Source: Salinicola sp. (GTDB lineage: Bacteria > Pseudomonadota > Gammaproteobacteria > Pseudomonadales > Halomonadaceae). Taken from it: 64,000 nt of DNA. Both the position numbers and the translations under genes were made by a program. The notes under the pieces are model-generated. The model searched no databases. It had not been told where the DNA came from and saw only the letters and a list, made by a program, of their open reading frames with translations. The stretch's first letter is position 1. The number at the start of each line of letters is the position of its first letter. Location: NCBI GenBank assembly GCA_002695065.1, contig NZNW01000026.1, positions 1 to 64,000 of the forward strand. The letters run 5' to 3'. Below, one piece after another: positions 27,291 through 37,279 of this stretch.

Positions 27291-29024
27291 ATGAAGCGGT
27301 TATCAGTGATTTTCCGGGCCATGTGCCTGGTGGCGGTAGCGTGCCTGAACGCCAACTTTGCTCACGCCCAGGACATCGGACTGAGCAGCGGTGGCCTGCT
27401 GGGCAGCGATCAACAGGCCCAGGCGATGACGTCGCAGTCCGACGAGGCCAATCCGAGCGATACACCGCCGCGGGCGGATTGGGATAGCGGCACCTACGGG
27501 CCGGTGGATCCCCGGGCCCAGGCCATGGTCGATCCCGACACCTTGCCGCCGTTCGGCGAGAACCTGTTCACGGGTGGCTTCCGCGGCATGATGGCCGACG
27601 GTCTCAACCCGGAGTACCTGATCAAGCCGGGCGACCAGATCACGATCCGGGTCTGGGGCGGGGTCGAGATCGACCGCGTGCTGGCCGTGGATGCCCAGGG
27701 CAATATCTTCCTGCCGCGCATCGGGCCGCTGCAGGTCCAGGGGATCTCCAACGCCCAGCTCAATTCCCGGGTACGCGGCGCGATCCAGTCGGTCTATCCG
27801 GAGAACGTCAGCGTCTACACCAATCTCCAGGGCGTGCAGCCGGTGGGCGTCTTCGTCACCGGCTACGTCATGAATCCGGGGCGCTACTCCGGGACGCCCA
27901 ACGACTCGGTGCTCTACTTCCTCGACCAGGCGGGCGGCATCGACCAGGCGCTCGGCAGCTATCGCCAGGTGGTGATCAAGCGTGGCAACCAGGTGATCAA
28001 TGTCGTCGATCTCTACCACTTCCTGATCGACGGCGATATCGCCCGGCCGCAGTTCCGGGATGGCGACACCATCGTGGTCGAGGAGCGCGGGCCCGCCATC
28101 AGCGTCGTCGGCGACGTCCAGAAGAACTACCGCTACGAACTGGTCGGCGAGGCGCTGACCGGGCAGGACGTGATCAACCTGGCCCGTCTCAAGTCCGGCG
28201 TCTCCCATGTGCTGCTGCGCGGCAGCCGCCCGTCGGGGCCGATCTCGCGCTACCTGCCGCTGGCGGAGTTCCGCGGCGCCGAGGTACGCCGCGGCGATGA
28301 GGTGCTGTTCAGCGCCGACCAGCGCGACGAGACCATCGTGGTTCAGGTCGAGGGCAGCTACTACGGGCCCTCGCGCTACGCCTTGCCCCGGGATGCCCGA
28401 CTGGGCGAGTTCCTCAACGCGGTCAGCGTGCCCCAGGGCATGACCAGCTACCAGGACGTCTCCATCCGCCGGATCAGCGTGGCCGAGCAGCAGGCGTCGT
28501 CGTTGAAGGACAGCCTGCGACGGCTGGAGACGACCTACCTCGGCTATCCGGCCCGCACGGCCAAGGAGGGCGAGATCCAGGTTCGTCAGGCGGAGTTGAT
28601 CGAACGGTTCGTGCAGAAGGCCTCCCAGGTCAAGCCGACCGGCCGCCTGGTGGTCGCGAGGGACGGCAACGTCGCCGATATCCGGCTGCAGGACGGCGAT
28701 ATCGTCACCATCCCCGAGAACACCGACTCCATCCTGCTGAGCGGCGAGGTCATCATCCCCCAGGCGATGGTCTACACCCAGGGCATGAGCGCGCTGGACT
28801 ACATCCAGCAGGCCGGCGGCTTCACGCCCAGGGCCGACGAAGACCAGGTGCTGGTGGTACATCGCAACGGTGCGGTCCTCCATGCCGACCAGACCCGGAT
28901 GCGCGCCGGCGACGAGATCATCGTGCTGCCCGCCGCGCCGACCAGCAACATCGAGCTGGCTTCCGCGATCACCCAGATCCTGTTCCAGGTCGCCGTGGCG
29001 ACTCGCGTGGCGCTCGACCTGTGA
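27291..29024 (+). CDS. kpsD: Outer-membrane polysaccharide export protein (KpsD/Wza family)
   Basis: A 577-residue export protein. The N-terminus is a cleavable Sec signal ending AHA before QDIG (about residue 26). A polysaccharide export domain (about 110-200, QITIRVWGGVEIDRVLAVDAQG and FLPRIGPLQVQG) is followed by SLBB-type repeats (GYVMNPGRYSG near 205, then further ones to about 550). Length fits KpsD rather than the shorter Wza. It should form the periplasmic/outer-membrane channel that joins the KpsE-KpsMT complex. It opens the exporter gene set, whose order is D-M-T-E. Confidence 0.9.
   Translation: MKRLSVIFRAMCLVAVACLNANFAHAQDIGLSSGGLLGSDQQAQAMTSQSDEANPSDTPPRADWDSGTYGPVDPRAQAMVDPDTLPPFGENLFTGGFRGMMADGLNPEYLIKPGDQITIRVWGGVEIDRVLAVDAQGNIFLPRIGPLQVQGISNAQLNSRVRGAIQSVYPENVSVYTNLQGVQPVGVFVTGYVMNPGRYSGTPNDSVLYFLDQAGGIDQALGSYRQVVIKRGNQVINVVDLYHFLIDGDIARPQFRDGDTIVVEERGPAISVVGDVQKNYRYELVGEALTGQDVINLARLKSGVSHVLLRGSRPSGPISRYLPLAEFRGAEVRRGDEVLFSADQRDETIVVQVEGSYYGPSRYALPRDARLGEFLNAVSVPQGMTSYQDVSIRRISVAEQQASSLKDSLRRLETTYLGYPARTAKEGEIQVRQAELIERFVQKASQVKPTGRLVVARDGNVADIRLQDGDIVTIPENTDSILLSGEVIIPQAMVYTQGMSALDYIQQAGGFTPRADEDQVLVVHRNGAVLHADQTRMRAGDEIIVLPAAPTSNIELASAITQILFQVAVATRVALDL
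27332..27343 (+). promoter_or_regulatory. ops-like element (RfaH recruitment consensus) inside the start of kpsD
   Basis: GGCGGTAGCGTG matches the E. coli ops sequence base for base over 12 nt on the coding strand, 42 bp into kpsD. In known cases ops recruits RfaH to long polysaccharide operons but lies in the 5' leader, not in a gene. No upstream JUMPstart-like stretch was seen. In GC-rich DNA the 9-base core turns up by chance (one other at 8182-8190), so function is uncertain. Confidence 0.3.
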
Positions 29025-29092
29025 GCGCCCCCGACCGCCGGTTCGTTGGCCTGATGCGCTCGCCGCGCGCGTACTCCCGAGGGTAATCCGCC

Positions 29093-29953
29093 ATGGCTAT
29101 GGATGTTTCACGACCGGATTCATCGCAACCGGGCTTTTCCCAACCTGACTTTGCAAGGTCGCCCCGAGGGGGCTCCCGCTCTTCGTGGCGAGTGGCCAGA
29201 AGCGTCTGGTTCGCCATGTTCATGCGCGAGACGATCTCCCGCACCATGGCCGACCGCATGGGCTGGTTCTGGATGATCTTCGAACCCCTGGCGATCATCG
29301 GCGTGATGGTCTCGGTTCGCGGGCTGTTCATGTCCGGCCGGCACATCGCCGGCGCCGACTACGTCGCCTGGATGGTGGTGGGGCTGATGGGCTTCATGCT
29401 GTTCCGCGAGAACATGATGCGCTCCATCGGCGCGATCGAGGCCAATCGTGGCCTGTTCGCCTACCGCCAGGTCAAGCCGGTGGACCCGGTGCTGGTGCGC
29501 TGCTTTCTCGAAGGCATGCTCAAGTCGCTGATCTTCATCCTGTTCATCACGATAGGCAGCCTGCTCAAGTTCGAGCTGATGCCGGATTACCCGTTCGGCG
29601 CGATGATGGACTGGATGTCGCTGTGGGCGCTGGGCTGGGGGACCGGCCTGACGCTATCGGTGCTCGCCGATCTGGTGCCGGAGATCGGCAAGGTGGCCCG
29701 GATCCTCAACCTGCCGCTGCTGCTGCTCTCTGGCGTCATCTTCCCGGTGCTCTACGTGCCGCACCAGTACCGGGAATACCTGCTGATGAACCCGATCGTG
29801 CACGGCCTGGAGAGCATGCGGATGAACTTCTTCAGTGGCTACCACACGATCGACGGCATCGACATGACCTACCTGTGGTTCTGGGCGCTGGCGCTGATCT
29901 CGCTGGGGCTGATCCTTCACACGCGCTTTCGCGATCAACTGAAAGCGCACTGA
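29093..29953 (+). CDS. kpsM: Capsule ABC exporter, permease subunit KpsM
   Basis: A 286-residue ABC-2-type inner-membrane permease with about six hydrophobic segments. The N-terminal ~35 residues are polar and Ser/Arg-rich, an extension compared with E. coli KpsM (about 258). The typical FMRETISRTMADRMGWFWMIFEP entry and the late segment LLLLSGVIFPVLYVPHQYREYLLMNPIVHGLESMR fit the family. It pairs with the KpsT ATPase encoded 30 bp downstream. Confidence 0.9.
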   Translation: MAMDVSRPDSSQPGFSQPDFARSPRGGSRSSWRVARSVWFAMFMRETISRTMADRMGWFWMIFEPLAIIGVMVSVRGLFMSGRHIAGADYVAWMVVGLMGFMLFRENMMRSIGAIEANRGLFAYRQVKPVDPVLVRCFLEGMLKSLIFILFITIGSLLKFELMPDYPFGAMMDWMSLWALGWGTGLTLSVLADLVPEIGKVARILNLPLLLLSGVIFPVLYVPHQYREYLLMNPIVHGLESMRMNFFSGYHTIDGIDMTYLWFWALALISLGLILHTRFRDQLKAH

Positions 29954-29983
29954 TTTTTCAGACACCGTGAGAGGACGGACCCC

Positions 29984-30922
29984 ATGATCGAGATTCGCAA
30001 TCTCTACAAGCGCTACCACAACCACCATGGCAGCCAGTGGGTGCTCAAGGACATCAACCTGACTATTCCCACTGGGGTCAGTGTCGGTCTGCTGGGTCGC
30101 AACGGTGCCGGGAAGTCCACCCTGCTGAGACTGATCGGGGGCATGGATTCGCCGGATCGCGGCGACATCGTCCGCAACAGCCGCGTCTCCTGGCCGATCG
30201 GCCTGGCGGGTGGCTTCCAGGGCTCCATGACCGGTCGCCAGAACGTCAAGTTCGTGGCCCGGATCCATGGCGCCGATGAGGAGATCGAACGGGTGGTGCG
30301 GGAGGTCGAGGCCTTCGCCGAGATCGGCGACGCCTTCGACGAACCGGTCAAGACCTACTCGTCGGGGATGCGCTCGCGGCTGGCGTTCGGCCTGTCGCTG
30401 GCATTCGACTTCGATGTCTATCTGTCCGACGAGGCGACCGCCGTTGGCGATCGCGCTTTCAAGGCCAAGGCCAAGGAGGCGTTCAAGGCGCGAGTCGGCA
30501 AGGCCAGCCTGATCATGGTCTCCCACGGCGAGGGTGTCCTGCGCGAGTTCTGCGAGGCCGGCATCGTGCTGGAGAAGGGCCAGGCGCGGTGGTACGACGA
30601 TATCGAGGAAGCCATCGGCGCCTACCACCAGGCGACCGATGGCAGGAAGGTCGAGCCACCCAAGATCCCCACCTCGCTCTCCGAAGCGAAGCAGCAGTTG
30701 ATGCAGGCGAATCTCGAGTTCGAGCAGGTTCGCCTCGAATACCAGATAGCCAGTGACGACCCCGCCCGCAACAACCCCGACGATGCGCTGCGCTGGCGCA
30801 TGGAGGAGTCCCGCGAGCGGATGCACGAGGCGCGCCGTTACGTTCAGCAGTTCCAGTCGCAGGCGAAAGCCAAGCCTCGTAAACGAACGACAAAGACTAC
30901 GAAAAAGACAGGTCGGCCATGA
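29984..30922 (+). CDS. kpsT: Capsule ABC exporter, ATPase subunit KpsT with C-terminal extension
   Basis: A 312-residue ABC ATPase. Walker A is GRNGAGKST (about 40-48), the signature is YSSGMRSRLAF (about 125) and Walker B is the FDVYLSDEATAVGD stretch (about 145). Ordinary KpsT proteins end near residue 220; here about 95 extra residues follow AYHQAT. They are rich in Glu/Gln/Arg heptad-like helix (about 225-290) and end in a Lys/Thr/Arg-rich tail. The extension probably forms a coiled coil; its partner is unknown. GAGAGGA precedes the ATG, and the stop overlaps kpsE by 4 bp. Confidence 0.9.
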   Translation: MIEIRNLYKRYHNHHGSQWVLKDINLTIPTGVSVGLLGRNGAGKSTLLRLIGGMDSPDRGDIVRNSRVSWPIGLAGGFQGSMTGRQNVKFVARIHGADEEIERVVREVEAFAEIGDAFDEPVKTYSSGMRSRLAFGLSLAFDFDVYLSDEATAVGDRAFKAKAKEAFKARVGKASLIMVSHGEGVLREFCEAGIVLEKGQARWYDDIEEAIGAYHQATDGRKVEPPKIPTSLSEAKQQLMQANLEFEQVRLEYQIASDDPARNNPDDALRWRMEESRERMHEARRYVQQFQSQAKAKPRKRTTKTTKKTGRP

Positions 30923-32034
30923 ACAACTCATCGTCTATCAACAAGAAGTCCCGCTTGCGCAAGTCGCTTCACTGGATCGTCTGCCTGGTCGCGATCGTGA
31001 TGGTATCGCTCTACTGGGCACTGTGGGCGACCGATCGCTATGTCTCCCACGCCAACGTGGTTCTCGAGAGCCCGCAGCTCGCGGCGCCGACCCTGAGCGT
31101 GAGTTCGCTGCTGAGCGGCGGCGCCACCAGCAATCTCGCGGACATGCTGCTGCTGCGCGACTACATGCGCTCGGTGGACATGTTGAAGCTGCTCATCGAG
31201 GAGGCGGATTTCCGCAATCACTACGCCAACTCCGGCGCCGATGTCTTCAGCGCGCTGGGCGACGAGAACGCACCGCTGGAGGAGCTGCACGACTACTTCC
31301 TGTCGCGGATCTCGGTGGAGCTGGACGACTACGCCGGCGTGCTGCGGGTCGATGTCGAAGCCTTCACCCCCGAGGAAGCCAACAAGATCGCGCAGCTGCT
31401 GCTGGACGAGGGCGAGCGGCACATGAACCTGATGGGCCAGCGCCTGGCCGAGGAGCAGGTGCGCTTTCTCGAGCAGCAGGTGACGTTGCTGGAAGAGAAG
31501 TTCCAGCAGACGCGGGACGCGCTGCTCGACTACCAGAACGCCAACGGACTGGTCTCGCCGACGGGCACGGTGGAGAGCCTCAGTTCGGTGGTGTCCGGCC
31601 TGGAAGGCCAGCTCGCCATCGCCAAGGCGCGCAAGAGCGCACTGGCCAGCTACCAGAGCGTGCGTTCGCCGGAGATCGTGCGCATCAACAGCGAGATCAA
31701 GGCGCTGACCGATCAGATCACCCAGGAGCAGGCTCGACTGGCCAGGCAGTCCGGCAACGCGCTCAACAGCATCTCCTCGGAGTACCAGACCCTGATGCTG
31801 CGGGCGCAGTTCGCCCAGGACAGCTACTCCGGGGCGCTGGGCGCGCTCGAGAACACGCGGATCGAGGCGGCGCGCAAGCTGAAGCAGGTCTCCGTGCTCC
31901 AGACGCCGACGATGCCGGAATACCCCGAACAGCCCGAGCGCCTCTACAACTCGGTGGTGTTCGCGGTCATCGCGCTGTTCATCACGTTGATCCTCAACAT
32001 GCTGATCCTGATCGTGAAGGATCACCGCGACTGA
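30919..32034 (+). CDS. kpsE: Capsule export inner-membrane/periplasmic adaptor KpsE
   Basis: A 371-residue polysaccharide co-polymerase-type protein. It has a membrane segment near the N-terminus (about 15-36), a long periplasmic region with coiled-coil helices (about 165-300, rich in EEQVRFLEQQVTLLEEKFQQ-type repeats) and a second membrane segment near the C-terminus (about 343-366). This is the KpsE/CtrB layout. It should bridge KpsMT to KpsD. The start overlaps the kpsT stop by 4 bp. Confidence 0.9.
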   Translation: MNNSSSINKKSRLRKSLHWIVCLVAIVMVSLYWALWATDRYVSHANVVLESPQLAAPTLSVSSLLSGGATSNLADMLLLRDYMRSVDMLKLLIEEADFRNHYANSGADVFSALGDENAPLEELHDYFLSRISVELDDYAGVLRVDVEAFTPEEANKIAQLLLDEGERHMNLMGQRLAEEQVRFLEQQVTLLEEKFQQTRDALLDYQNANGLVSPTGTVESLSSVVSGLEGQLAIAKARKSALASYQSVRSPEIVRINSEIKALTDQITQEQARLARQSGNALNSISSEYQTLMLRAQFAQDSYSGALGALENTRIEAARKLKQVSVLQTPTMPEYPEQPERLYNSVVFAVIALFITLILNMLILIVKDHRD

Positions 32035-32211
32035 CCGGACCGGCGTGGCCGGGGCCGGCTGTCGCCGCGACCCCGGCCAGCGCCGCCCAAGGAAAGACAA
32101 CGACCAACCATGGATCGCACGACCGATCCCACCAGCGCTGCCTGAACCATCGACCGGCGATGCACCGGCATTCGTCAGGCAGGGCGCAATAGGCTCGAGA
32201 GGGGAATCACC

Positions 32212-33291
32212 ATGAGCATGACATTTCTGGTAACGGGTGGCGCCGGTTTCATCGGCTCGGCAGTGGTGCGCGAACTGATCGAGCACACGCCGCATCGCGT
32301 CATCAACATCGACAAGCTGACCTATGCCGGCAACCCGGAGTCGCTGGCACGGGTCGACAGCGACGAACGCTACGAGTTTCGCCTCGCCGACATCTGCGAC
32401 AGCGCGGCCATGGCCCGGATCTTCAACGAGTACCGGCCGGACGTGGTGATGCACCTGGCGGCGGAGAGCCACGTGGATCGCTCCATCGACGGGCCGGCCG
32501 ACTTCATCGAGACCAACATCGTGGGGACCTACGTGCTGCTGGAGGCGGCGCGGGGCTACTGGAAAGGGCTGCAGGAGAGCGACCCGGCCAGGGCCGCGGC
32601 GTTCCGGTTCCATCATATCTCCACCGACGAGGTCTATGGCGACCTGCACGGCGTGGACGAGCTGTTCACCGAGACCACGCCCTATGCGCCGAGCTCGCCC
32701 TATTCGGCCAGCAAGGCCAGCTCCGATCACCTAGTCCGTGCCTGGCACCGGACCTTCGGCCTGCCGACGGTGGTGACCAACTGCTCCAACAACTACGGGC
32801 CGTTCCACTTCCCGGAGAAGCTGATCCCGCTGACGATCCTCAATGCGCTGGCGGGGCAGACGCTGCCGGTCTACGGCGACGGCCGGCAGATCAGGGACTG
32901 GCTGTTCGTCGAGGATCACGCGCGGGCGCTGGTGCAGGTCGCCAGCGAAGGGGCGATCGGCGAAACCTACAACATCGGCGGCCACAACGAGAAGCAGAAT
33001 CTCCAGGTCGTCGAGACGATCTGCGAGCTGCTCGAGGAGCTCGCCCCCAGCAAGCCGGAGGGAGTCGCCCGCTATCGTGACCTGATCACCTTCGTGGTCG
33101 ACCGACCGGGACACGACCAGCGCTATGCCATCGACGCTTCCAAGATCCAGCGGGAACTGGGCTGGACCCCCCGCGAGACCTTCGAGAGCGGCATGCGCAA
33201 GACCGTGCAGTGGTTTCTCGACAACGACACCTGGTGGCGTCGGGTCCAGAACGGCAGCTATCAGGGCGAGCGACTGGGAGCGACCGCATGA
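32212..33291 (+). CDS. rfbB: dTDP-glucose 4,6-dehydratase
   Basis: A 359-residue extended SDR. The cofactor motif TGGAGFIG is at residues 8-15, STDEVYGDL carries the active-site Asp-Glu pair (near 143) and YSASK the Tyr-x3-Lys pair (near 164). It makes dTDP-4-keto-6-deoxyglucose, the second step to dTDP-L-rhamnose. GAGGGG lies upstream of the ATG. A 177-bp gap separates it from kpsE; its stop overlaps rfbD by 4 bp. Confidence 0.95.
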   Translation: MSMTFLVTGGAGFIGSAVVRELIEHTPHRVINIDKLTYAGNPESLARVDSDERYEFRLADICDSAAMARIFNEYRPDVVMHLAAESHVDRSIDGPADFIETNIVGTYVLLEAARGYWKGLQESDPARAAAFRFHHISTDEVYGDLHGVDELFTETTPYAPSSPYSASKASSDHLVRAWHRTFGLPTVVTNCSNNYGPFHFPEKLIPLTILNALAGQTLPVYGDGRQIRDWLFVEDHARALVQVASEGAIGETYNIGGHNEKQNLQVVETICELLEELAPSKPEGVARYRDLITFVVDRPGHDQRYAIDASKIQRELGWTPRETFESGMRKTVQWFLDNDTWWRRVQNGSYQGERLGATA

Positions 33292-34175
33292 ATACGCTGG
33301 TTCTGGGCGGCAACGGCCAGGTCGGCTTCGAGTTGCAGCGCGCGCTGTCGCCGCTTGGCGAGTGCGTCTCGCCGGGGCGCCGATCCCTCGATCTGCTGGA
33401 TGCCGATGCCGTCGCCCGCCTGCTCGACGAGAGCCGACCGGACCTGATCGCCAATGCCGCTGCCTGGACCGCGGTCGACGCCGCGGAGACGGCGCGTGGG
33501 GAAGCGTTCCGGCTCAACGCCGAGCTGCCGGCCCAGCTGGCCGAGTACTGCGCCGCGCGCTCGGCGAGGCTCGTTCACTACTCCTCGGACTACGTCTATC
33601 CCGGCGGCGGCGACACCGCCTGGCGGGAGTCCAGCGGGACCGGCCCGCTCTCGGCCTACGGAGAGAGCAAGCTGGCCGGCGACGAGGCGGTGCTGGGCAG
33701 CGGTGCGGATGCGCTGATCTTCCGTACCAGTTGGGTCTATAGCGCTCGCGGCAACAATTTCATGAAGACCATGCTGCGCCTGGCCCGGGAGCGCGACGCC
33801 CTGAGTGTCGTCGGCGACCAGATCGGTGCGCCGACGCCGGCCCGGCTGATTGCCGACATGACCCTGCTGGCCGTGAAACGGCAAGTCGAGGGGCGCCTGG
33901 CACCCGGTGTCTACCACCTCGCGCCGCGAGGCGAGACCAGCTGGCACGGTTTCGCCCAGGCGATATTCCGACACGCGTCCGCGCTCGGGGAGTCGCTGCG
34001 GGTGGGGCCGGACGGGGTGGCGTCGATCCCGACCGCGGACTATCCCACGCCCGCCCGCCGTCCGCTCAATTCACGCCTCTCGCTGGAGAAAGTCGAGCAT
34101 GCGCTCGGCGTCACGCTGCCGGATTGGGAATCCCAGCTGCGGCTGACGCTGGCGGAGCTGCTCGAGGCGGCATAG
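33288..34175 (+). CDS. rfbD: dTDP-4-dehydrorhamnose reductase
   Basis: A 295-residue SDR-type reductase giving dTDP-L-rhamnose. The N-terminus [13 protein letters not shown] holds the GxGxxG motif, YSSDYVYPG and [11 protein letters not shown] hold the Tyr-x3-Lys pair, and FRTSWVYS is typical. ATG 33288 overlaps the rfbB stop; an upstream in-frame start at 33210 lies inside rfbB. The N-terminal GNGQVG is slightly unusual but in family. Confidence 0.94.
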   Translation: MNTLVLGGNGQVGFELQRALSPLGECVSPGRRSLDLLDADAVARLLDESRPDLIANAAAWTAVDAAETARGEAFRLNAELPAQLAEYCAARSARLVHYSSDYVYPGGGDTAWRESSGTGPLSAYGESKLAGDEAVLGSGADALIFRTSWVYSARGNNFMKTMLRLARERDALSVVGDQIGAPTPARLIADMTLLAVKRQVEGRLAPGVYHLAPRGETSWHGFAQAIFRHASALGESLRVGPDGVASIPTADYPTPARRPLNSRLSLEKVEHALGVTLPDWESQLRLTLAELLEAA

Positions 34176-34292
34176 CACGACTGCTCACGGCGCGGATGCG
34201 CCTTCTCGTAGAAGCGAGCCGCGGGGAAAGGCCGCTTTTATACCGTTATCCTGAATGTCTGACTCGATCTTGGCATCGAAAAGGAGCTTCAC

Positions 34293-35222
34293 ATGGCACG
34301 TAAAGGCATCATCCTGGCCGGCGGTTCCGGCACCCGGCTGCATCCGATCACCCAGGGCATCTCCAAGCAGCTGCTGCCGGTGTACGACAAGCCGATGATC
34401 TACTACCCGATTTCGGTGCTGATGCTGGCCGGGATTCGCGAGATCCTGATCATCTCGACGCCGTCCGATCTGCCGCAGTACCGTTATCTGCTGGGGGATG
34501 GCGAGCAGTTCGGTCTGCGCTTCGAGTACGCCGAGCAGCCGTCGCCGGATGGACTGGCCCAGGCGTTCCTGATCGGCGAGTCGTTCATCGGCGACGATTC
34601 GGTCTGCCTGGTACTGGGGGACAACGTCTTCCATGGACAGCACTTCTCCGAGCAGTTGATGCGCGCCTCGGACATGCAGAAGGGCGCAACGGTCTTCGGC
34701 TATCTGGTCAAGGATCCGGAGCGCTTCGGCGTGGTGGAGTTCGACGCCTCCGGCAAGGCGCTGTCGATCGAGGAGAAACCGATCAAGCCGAAGTCGCCCT
34801 ACGCGGTCACCGGTCTCTATTTCTACGACAACGACGTGGTGGAGATCGCCCATCAGGTCAAGCCCTCCGAGCGCGGCGAGCTGGAGATCACCAGTATCAA
34901 CAACGCCTATCTGGAGCGGGGCGACCTGCGCGTCGAGCGCCTGGGCCGGGGTTTCGCCTGGCTGGACACCGGCACTCACGACAGTCTGCTGGAAGCCGGG
35001 CAGTACGTGCAGACGATCGAACATCGCCAGGGGCTCAAGGTCGCCTGTTTGGAGGAGATCGCCTGGAACCAGGGCTGGATCGACGATGCGACGCTGGCCG
35101 AGCGCGGTAGCGCCTTGAAGAAGACCGGCTATGGCCAGTATCTGTTGAAGCGTCTCGAGGATGCCCAGCGCGGCGCGGCGGTCGGCGAGGCTGCCGTGGC
35201 CGGCGTCCGTGGCAACCGGTGA
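34293..35222 (+). CDS. rfbA: Glucose-1-phosphate thymidylyltransferase
   Basis: A 309-residue nucleotidyltransferase that makes dTDP-glucose. The signature [16 protein letters not shown] with [15 protein letters not shown] is at residues 4-38, VLGDNVFHG is near 108 and EEKPIKPKS near 162. It follows rfbD after a 117-bp gap with its own AAGGAG site, so an internal promoter is possible there. Confidence 0.95.
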   Translation: MARKGIILAGGSGTRLHPITQGISKQLLPVYDKPMIYYPISVLMLAGIREILIISTPSDLPQYRYLLGDGEQFGLRFEYAEQPSPDGLAQAFLIGESFIGDDSVCLVLGDNVFHGQHFSEQLMRASDMQKGATVFGYLVKDPERFGVVEFDASGKALSIEEKPIKPKSPYAVTGLYFYDNDVVEIAHQVKPSERGELEITSINNAYLERGDLRVERLGRGFAWLDTGTHDSLLEAGQYVQTIEHRQGLKVACLEEIAWNQGWIDDATLAERGSALKKTGYGQYLLKRLEDAQRGAAVGEAAVAGVRGNR

Positions 35223-35261
35223 CCCCCGAAGACCCTCATTGCAGCCGGAGAGACGGACGAC

Positions 35262-35807
35262 ATGAACTACGAAAAACTGGCCATCCCCGACGTCGTGCTG
35301 ATGACACCGAAGGTATTCGGCGACGAGCGGGGGTTCTTCCTCGAGACCTTTCGACACAGCGAATTCGTCGAGCACTGCGGCGACCATCGCTTCGTGCAGG
35401 ACAACCACAGCAAGTCCGGCCAGGGCATCCTGCGCGGCCTCCACTATCAACTGCAGCAGCCCCAGGGGAAGCTCGTCCGGGTCACGCGGGGCGAGGTGTA
35501 CGACGTGGCGGTGGACCTGCGCCGCAGCTCGCCCACCTTCGGCCGCTGGGTCGGCGCGCTGCTGAGCGAGGAGAACCGACGGATGCTATGGGTCCCGCCG
35601 GGTTTCGCCCACGGCTTCTATGTCACCAGCGAGGTTGCCGAGTTCCAGTACAAGTGCACGGACTACTACGCGCCGGGGGACGAGCACAGCCTGCACTGGA
35701 ACGATCCGCAGCTGGCCATCGAGTGGCCCCTGGTGGGCGGAAGACCGGTGACATCGGCAAAGGACGAGGCGGGTAGCCTGCTGGCCGACGCGGCCACCTT
35801 CGCCTAG
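35262..35807 (+). CDS. rfbC: dTDP-4-dehydrorhamnose 3,5-epimerase
   Basis: A 181-residue cupin-fold epimerase, third step to dTDP-L-rhamnose. GILRGLHYQLQQPQGKLVRV holds the catalytic His (near 62) and VYDVAVDLRRSSPTFG the conserved Asp. Length is the family's usual 180-185. With rfbB, rfbD and rfbA it completes the pathway, so rhamnose is a likely building block of the polymer. Confidence 0.95.
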   Translation: MNYEKLAIPDVVLMTPKVFGDERGFFLETFRHSEFVEHCGDHRFVQDNHSKSGQGILRGLHYQLQQPQGKLVRVTRGEVYDVAVDLRRSSPTFGRWVGALLSEENRRMLWVPPGFAHGFYVTSEVAEFQYKCTDYYAPGDEHSLHWNDPQLAIEWPLVGGRPVTSAKDEAGSLLADAATFA

Positions 35808-35929
35808 GCCATGTCCGAAAAGTACTGCGCTTGCCCATACAGCGGGTGGCGGGATAGGGCGCCGAGGCTATTGGGACTCAACCGAGCTGCCACAGGTGGC
35901 GGCTCCGATCATTGATGGGGATTGCTCGT

Positions 35930-37279
35930 ATGAAAATCACCGTTTTCGGCACCGGCTATGTCGGCCTGGTGACCGGCGCTTGTCTGGCGGATGTGGGCCA
36001 CGACGTGGTCTGTGTCGATATCGACCAGAGCCGCATCGAACGCCTGGTCCAGGGGGAGATCCCGATCTATGAACCGGGCCTGGAGTCGATGGTCCTGCGC
36101 AACGTCGAGGGGCAGCGCCTGCGCTTCACCACGGATGCGGGAATGGCGGTCGAGCATGGGGTCCTGCAGTTCATCGCCGTCGGCACCCCGCCCGACGAGG
36201 ACGGCAGCGCCGACCTGCAGTACGTGCTGGCGGTCGCTTCCACCATCGGCCAGTACATGAACGGCTACAAGGTCGTCGTCGACAAGTCGACGGTGCCGGT
36301 CGGTACGGCCGACAAGGTGCGCGATCGTATCGCCGGCATACTTCAGGAACGTGCCGTCGAGCTGGCGTTCGATGTCTGCTCCAACCCCGAGTTCCTCAAG
36401 GAGGGGTCGGCACTGGAGGACTTCACGCGGGGCGCGCGGATCGTCGTCGGTACCGACTCGGACCGGGTGAGCGACCTGATGCGGGAGTGCTACGCCCCCT
36501 ACAACCGCAACCGCGAGAAGCTGATGCTGATGAGCGTGCGTGCGGCCGAGCTGACCAAATACGCGGCCAACGCGATGCTGGCGACCAAGATCAGCTTCAT
36601 GAACGAGATGGCCAACCTGGCGGAGCGTCTCGGCGCGGACATCGAGGACGTCCGGCGGGGCATCGGCTCCGACCCGCGTATCGGCTATCACTTCATCTAC
36701 CCGGGCTGCGGCTACGGCGGCTCCTGTTTTCCGAAGGACGTCCAGGCGTTGGCCCGAACCGCCAGCAAGGTCGGCTACGAGGCCGAGCTGCTCAAGGCGG
36801 TCGAGGCGGTCAACAAGCGCCAGAAGTCGACGCTGTTCGAGAAGCTCTCGTACGCCCTGGGCGGCGAGCTGGAAGGCAAGACGATCGCGGTGTGGGGGCT
36901 GGCGTTCAAGCCCGAGACCGACGACATGCGCGATGCGCCGAGCCGGGAGCTGATGGAAACCTTGTGGGCGCACGGTGCGACGGTGCAGGCGTACGATCCC
37001 GAGGCGATGAAGGAGTGCCGGCGTATCTACGGCGAGCGGGACGACCTGGTGCTGGTGGCCGACCGTATCCAGGCGGTCAAGCGGGCCGATGCGCTGGTGA
37101 TCTGCACGGAGTGGAAAGAGTTCCGCACGCTGGATGGCGAGTGGATTCGCGGCCAGCTGGCCACGCCGGTGGTCGTCGATGGCCGCAACCTGTTCGACCC
37201 GGAGACGATGGCGGCGGCGGGGATCGACTACTACGCCGTGGGACGTGGCAAGAACAGCCAGGCCAAGGCGACGGCCTGA
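35930..37279 (+). CDS. ugd: UDP-glucose 6-dehydrogenase
   Basis: A 449-residue enzyme that oxidises UDP-glucose to UDP-glucuronate. [18 protein letters not shown] is at residues 7-24, the catalytic Cys266 lies in [12 protein letters not shown], and the C-terminal UDP-binding domain has [20 protein letters not shown] 35930 gives the standard N-terminus; the frame opens 18 bp earlier. A GC-rich hairpin (35884-35905) in the 122-bp gap after rfbC may be a terminator. UDP-GlcA would give the polymer an acidic sugar. Confidence 0.95.
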   Translation: MKITVFGTGYVGLVTGACLADVGHDVVCVDIDQSRIERLVQGEIPIYEPGLESMVLRNVEGQRLRFTTDAGMAVEHGVLQFIAVGTPPDEDGSADLQYVLAVASTIGQYMNGYKVVVDKSTVPVGTADKVRDRIAGILQERAVELAFDVCSNPEFLKEGSALEDFTRGARIVVGTDSDRVSDLMRECYAPYNRNREKLMLMSVRAAELTKYAANAMLATKISFMNEMANLAERLGADIEDVRRGIGSDPRIGYHFIYPGCGYGGSCFPKDVQALARTASKVGYEAELLKAVEAVNKRQKSTLFEKLSYALGGELEGKTIAVWGLAFKPETDDMRDAPSRELMETLWAHGATVQAYDPEAMKECRRIYGERDDLVLVADRIQAVKRADALVICTEWKEFRTLDGEWIRGQLATPVVVDGRNLFDPETMAAAGIDYYAVGRGKNSQAKATA

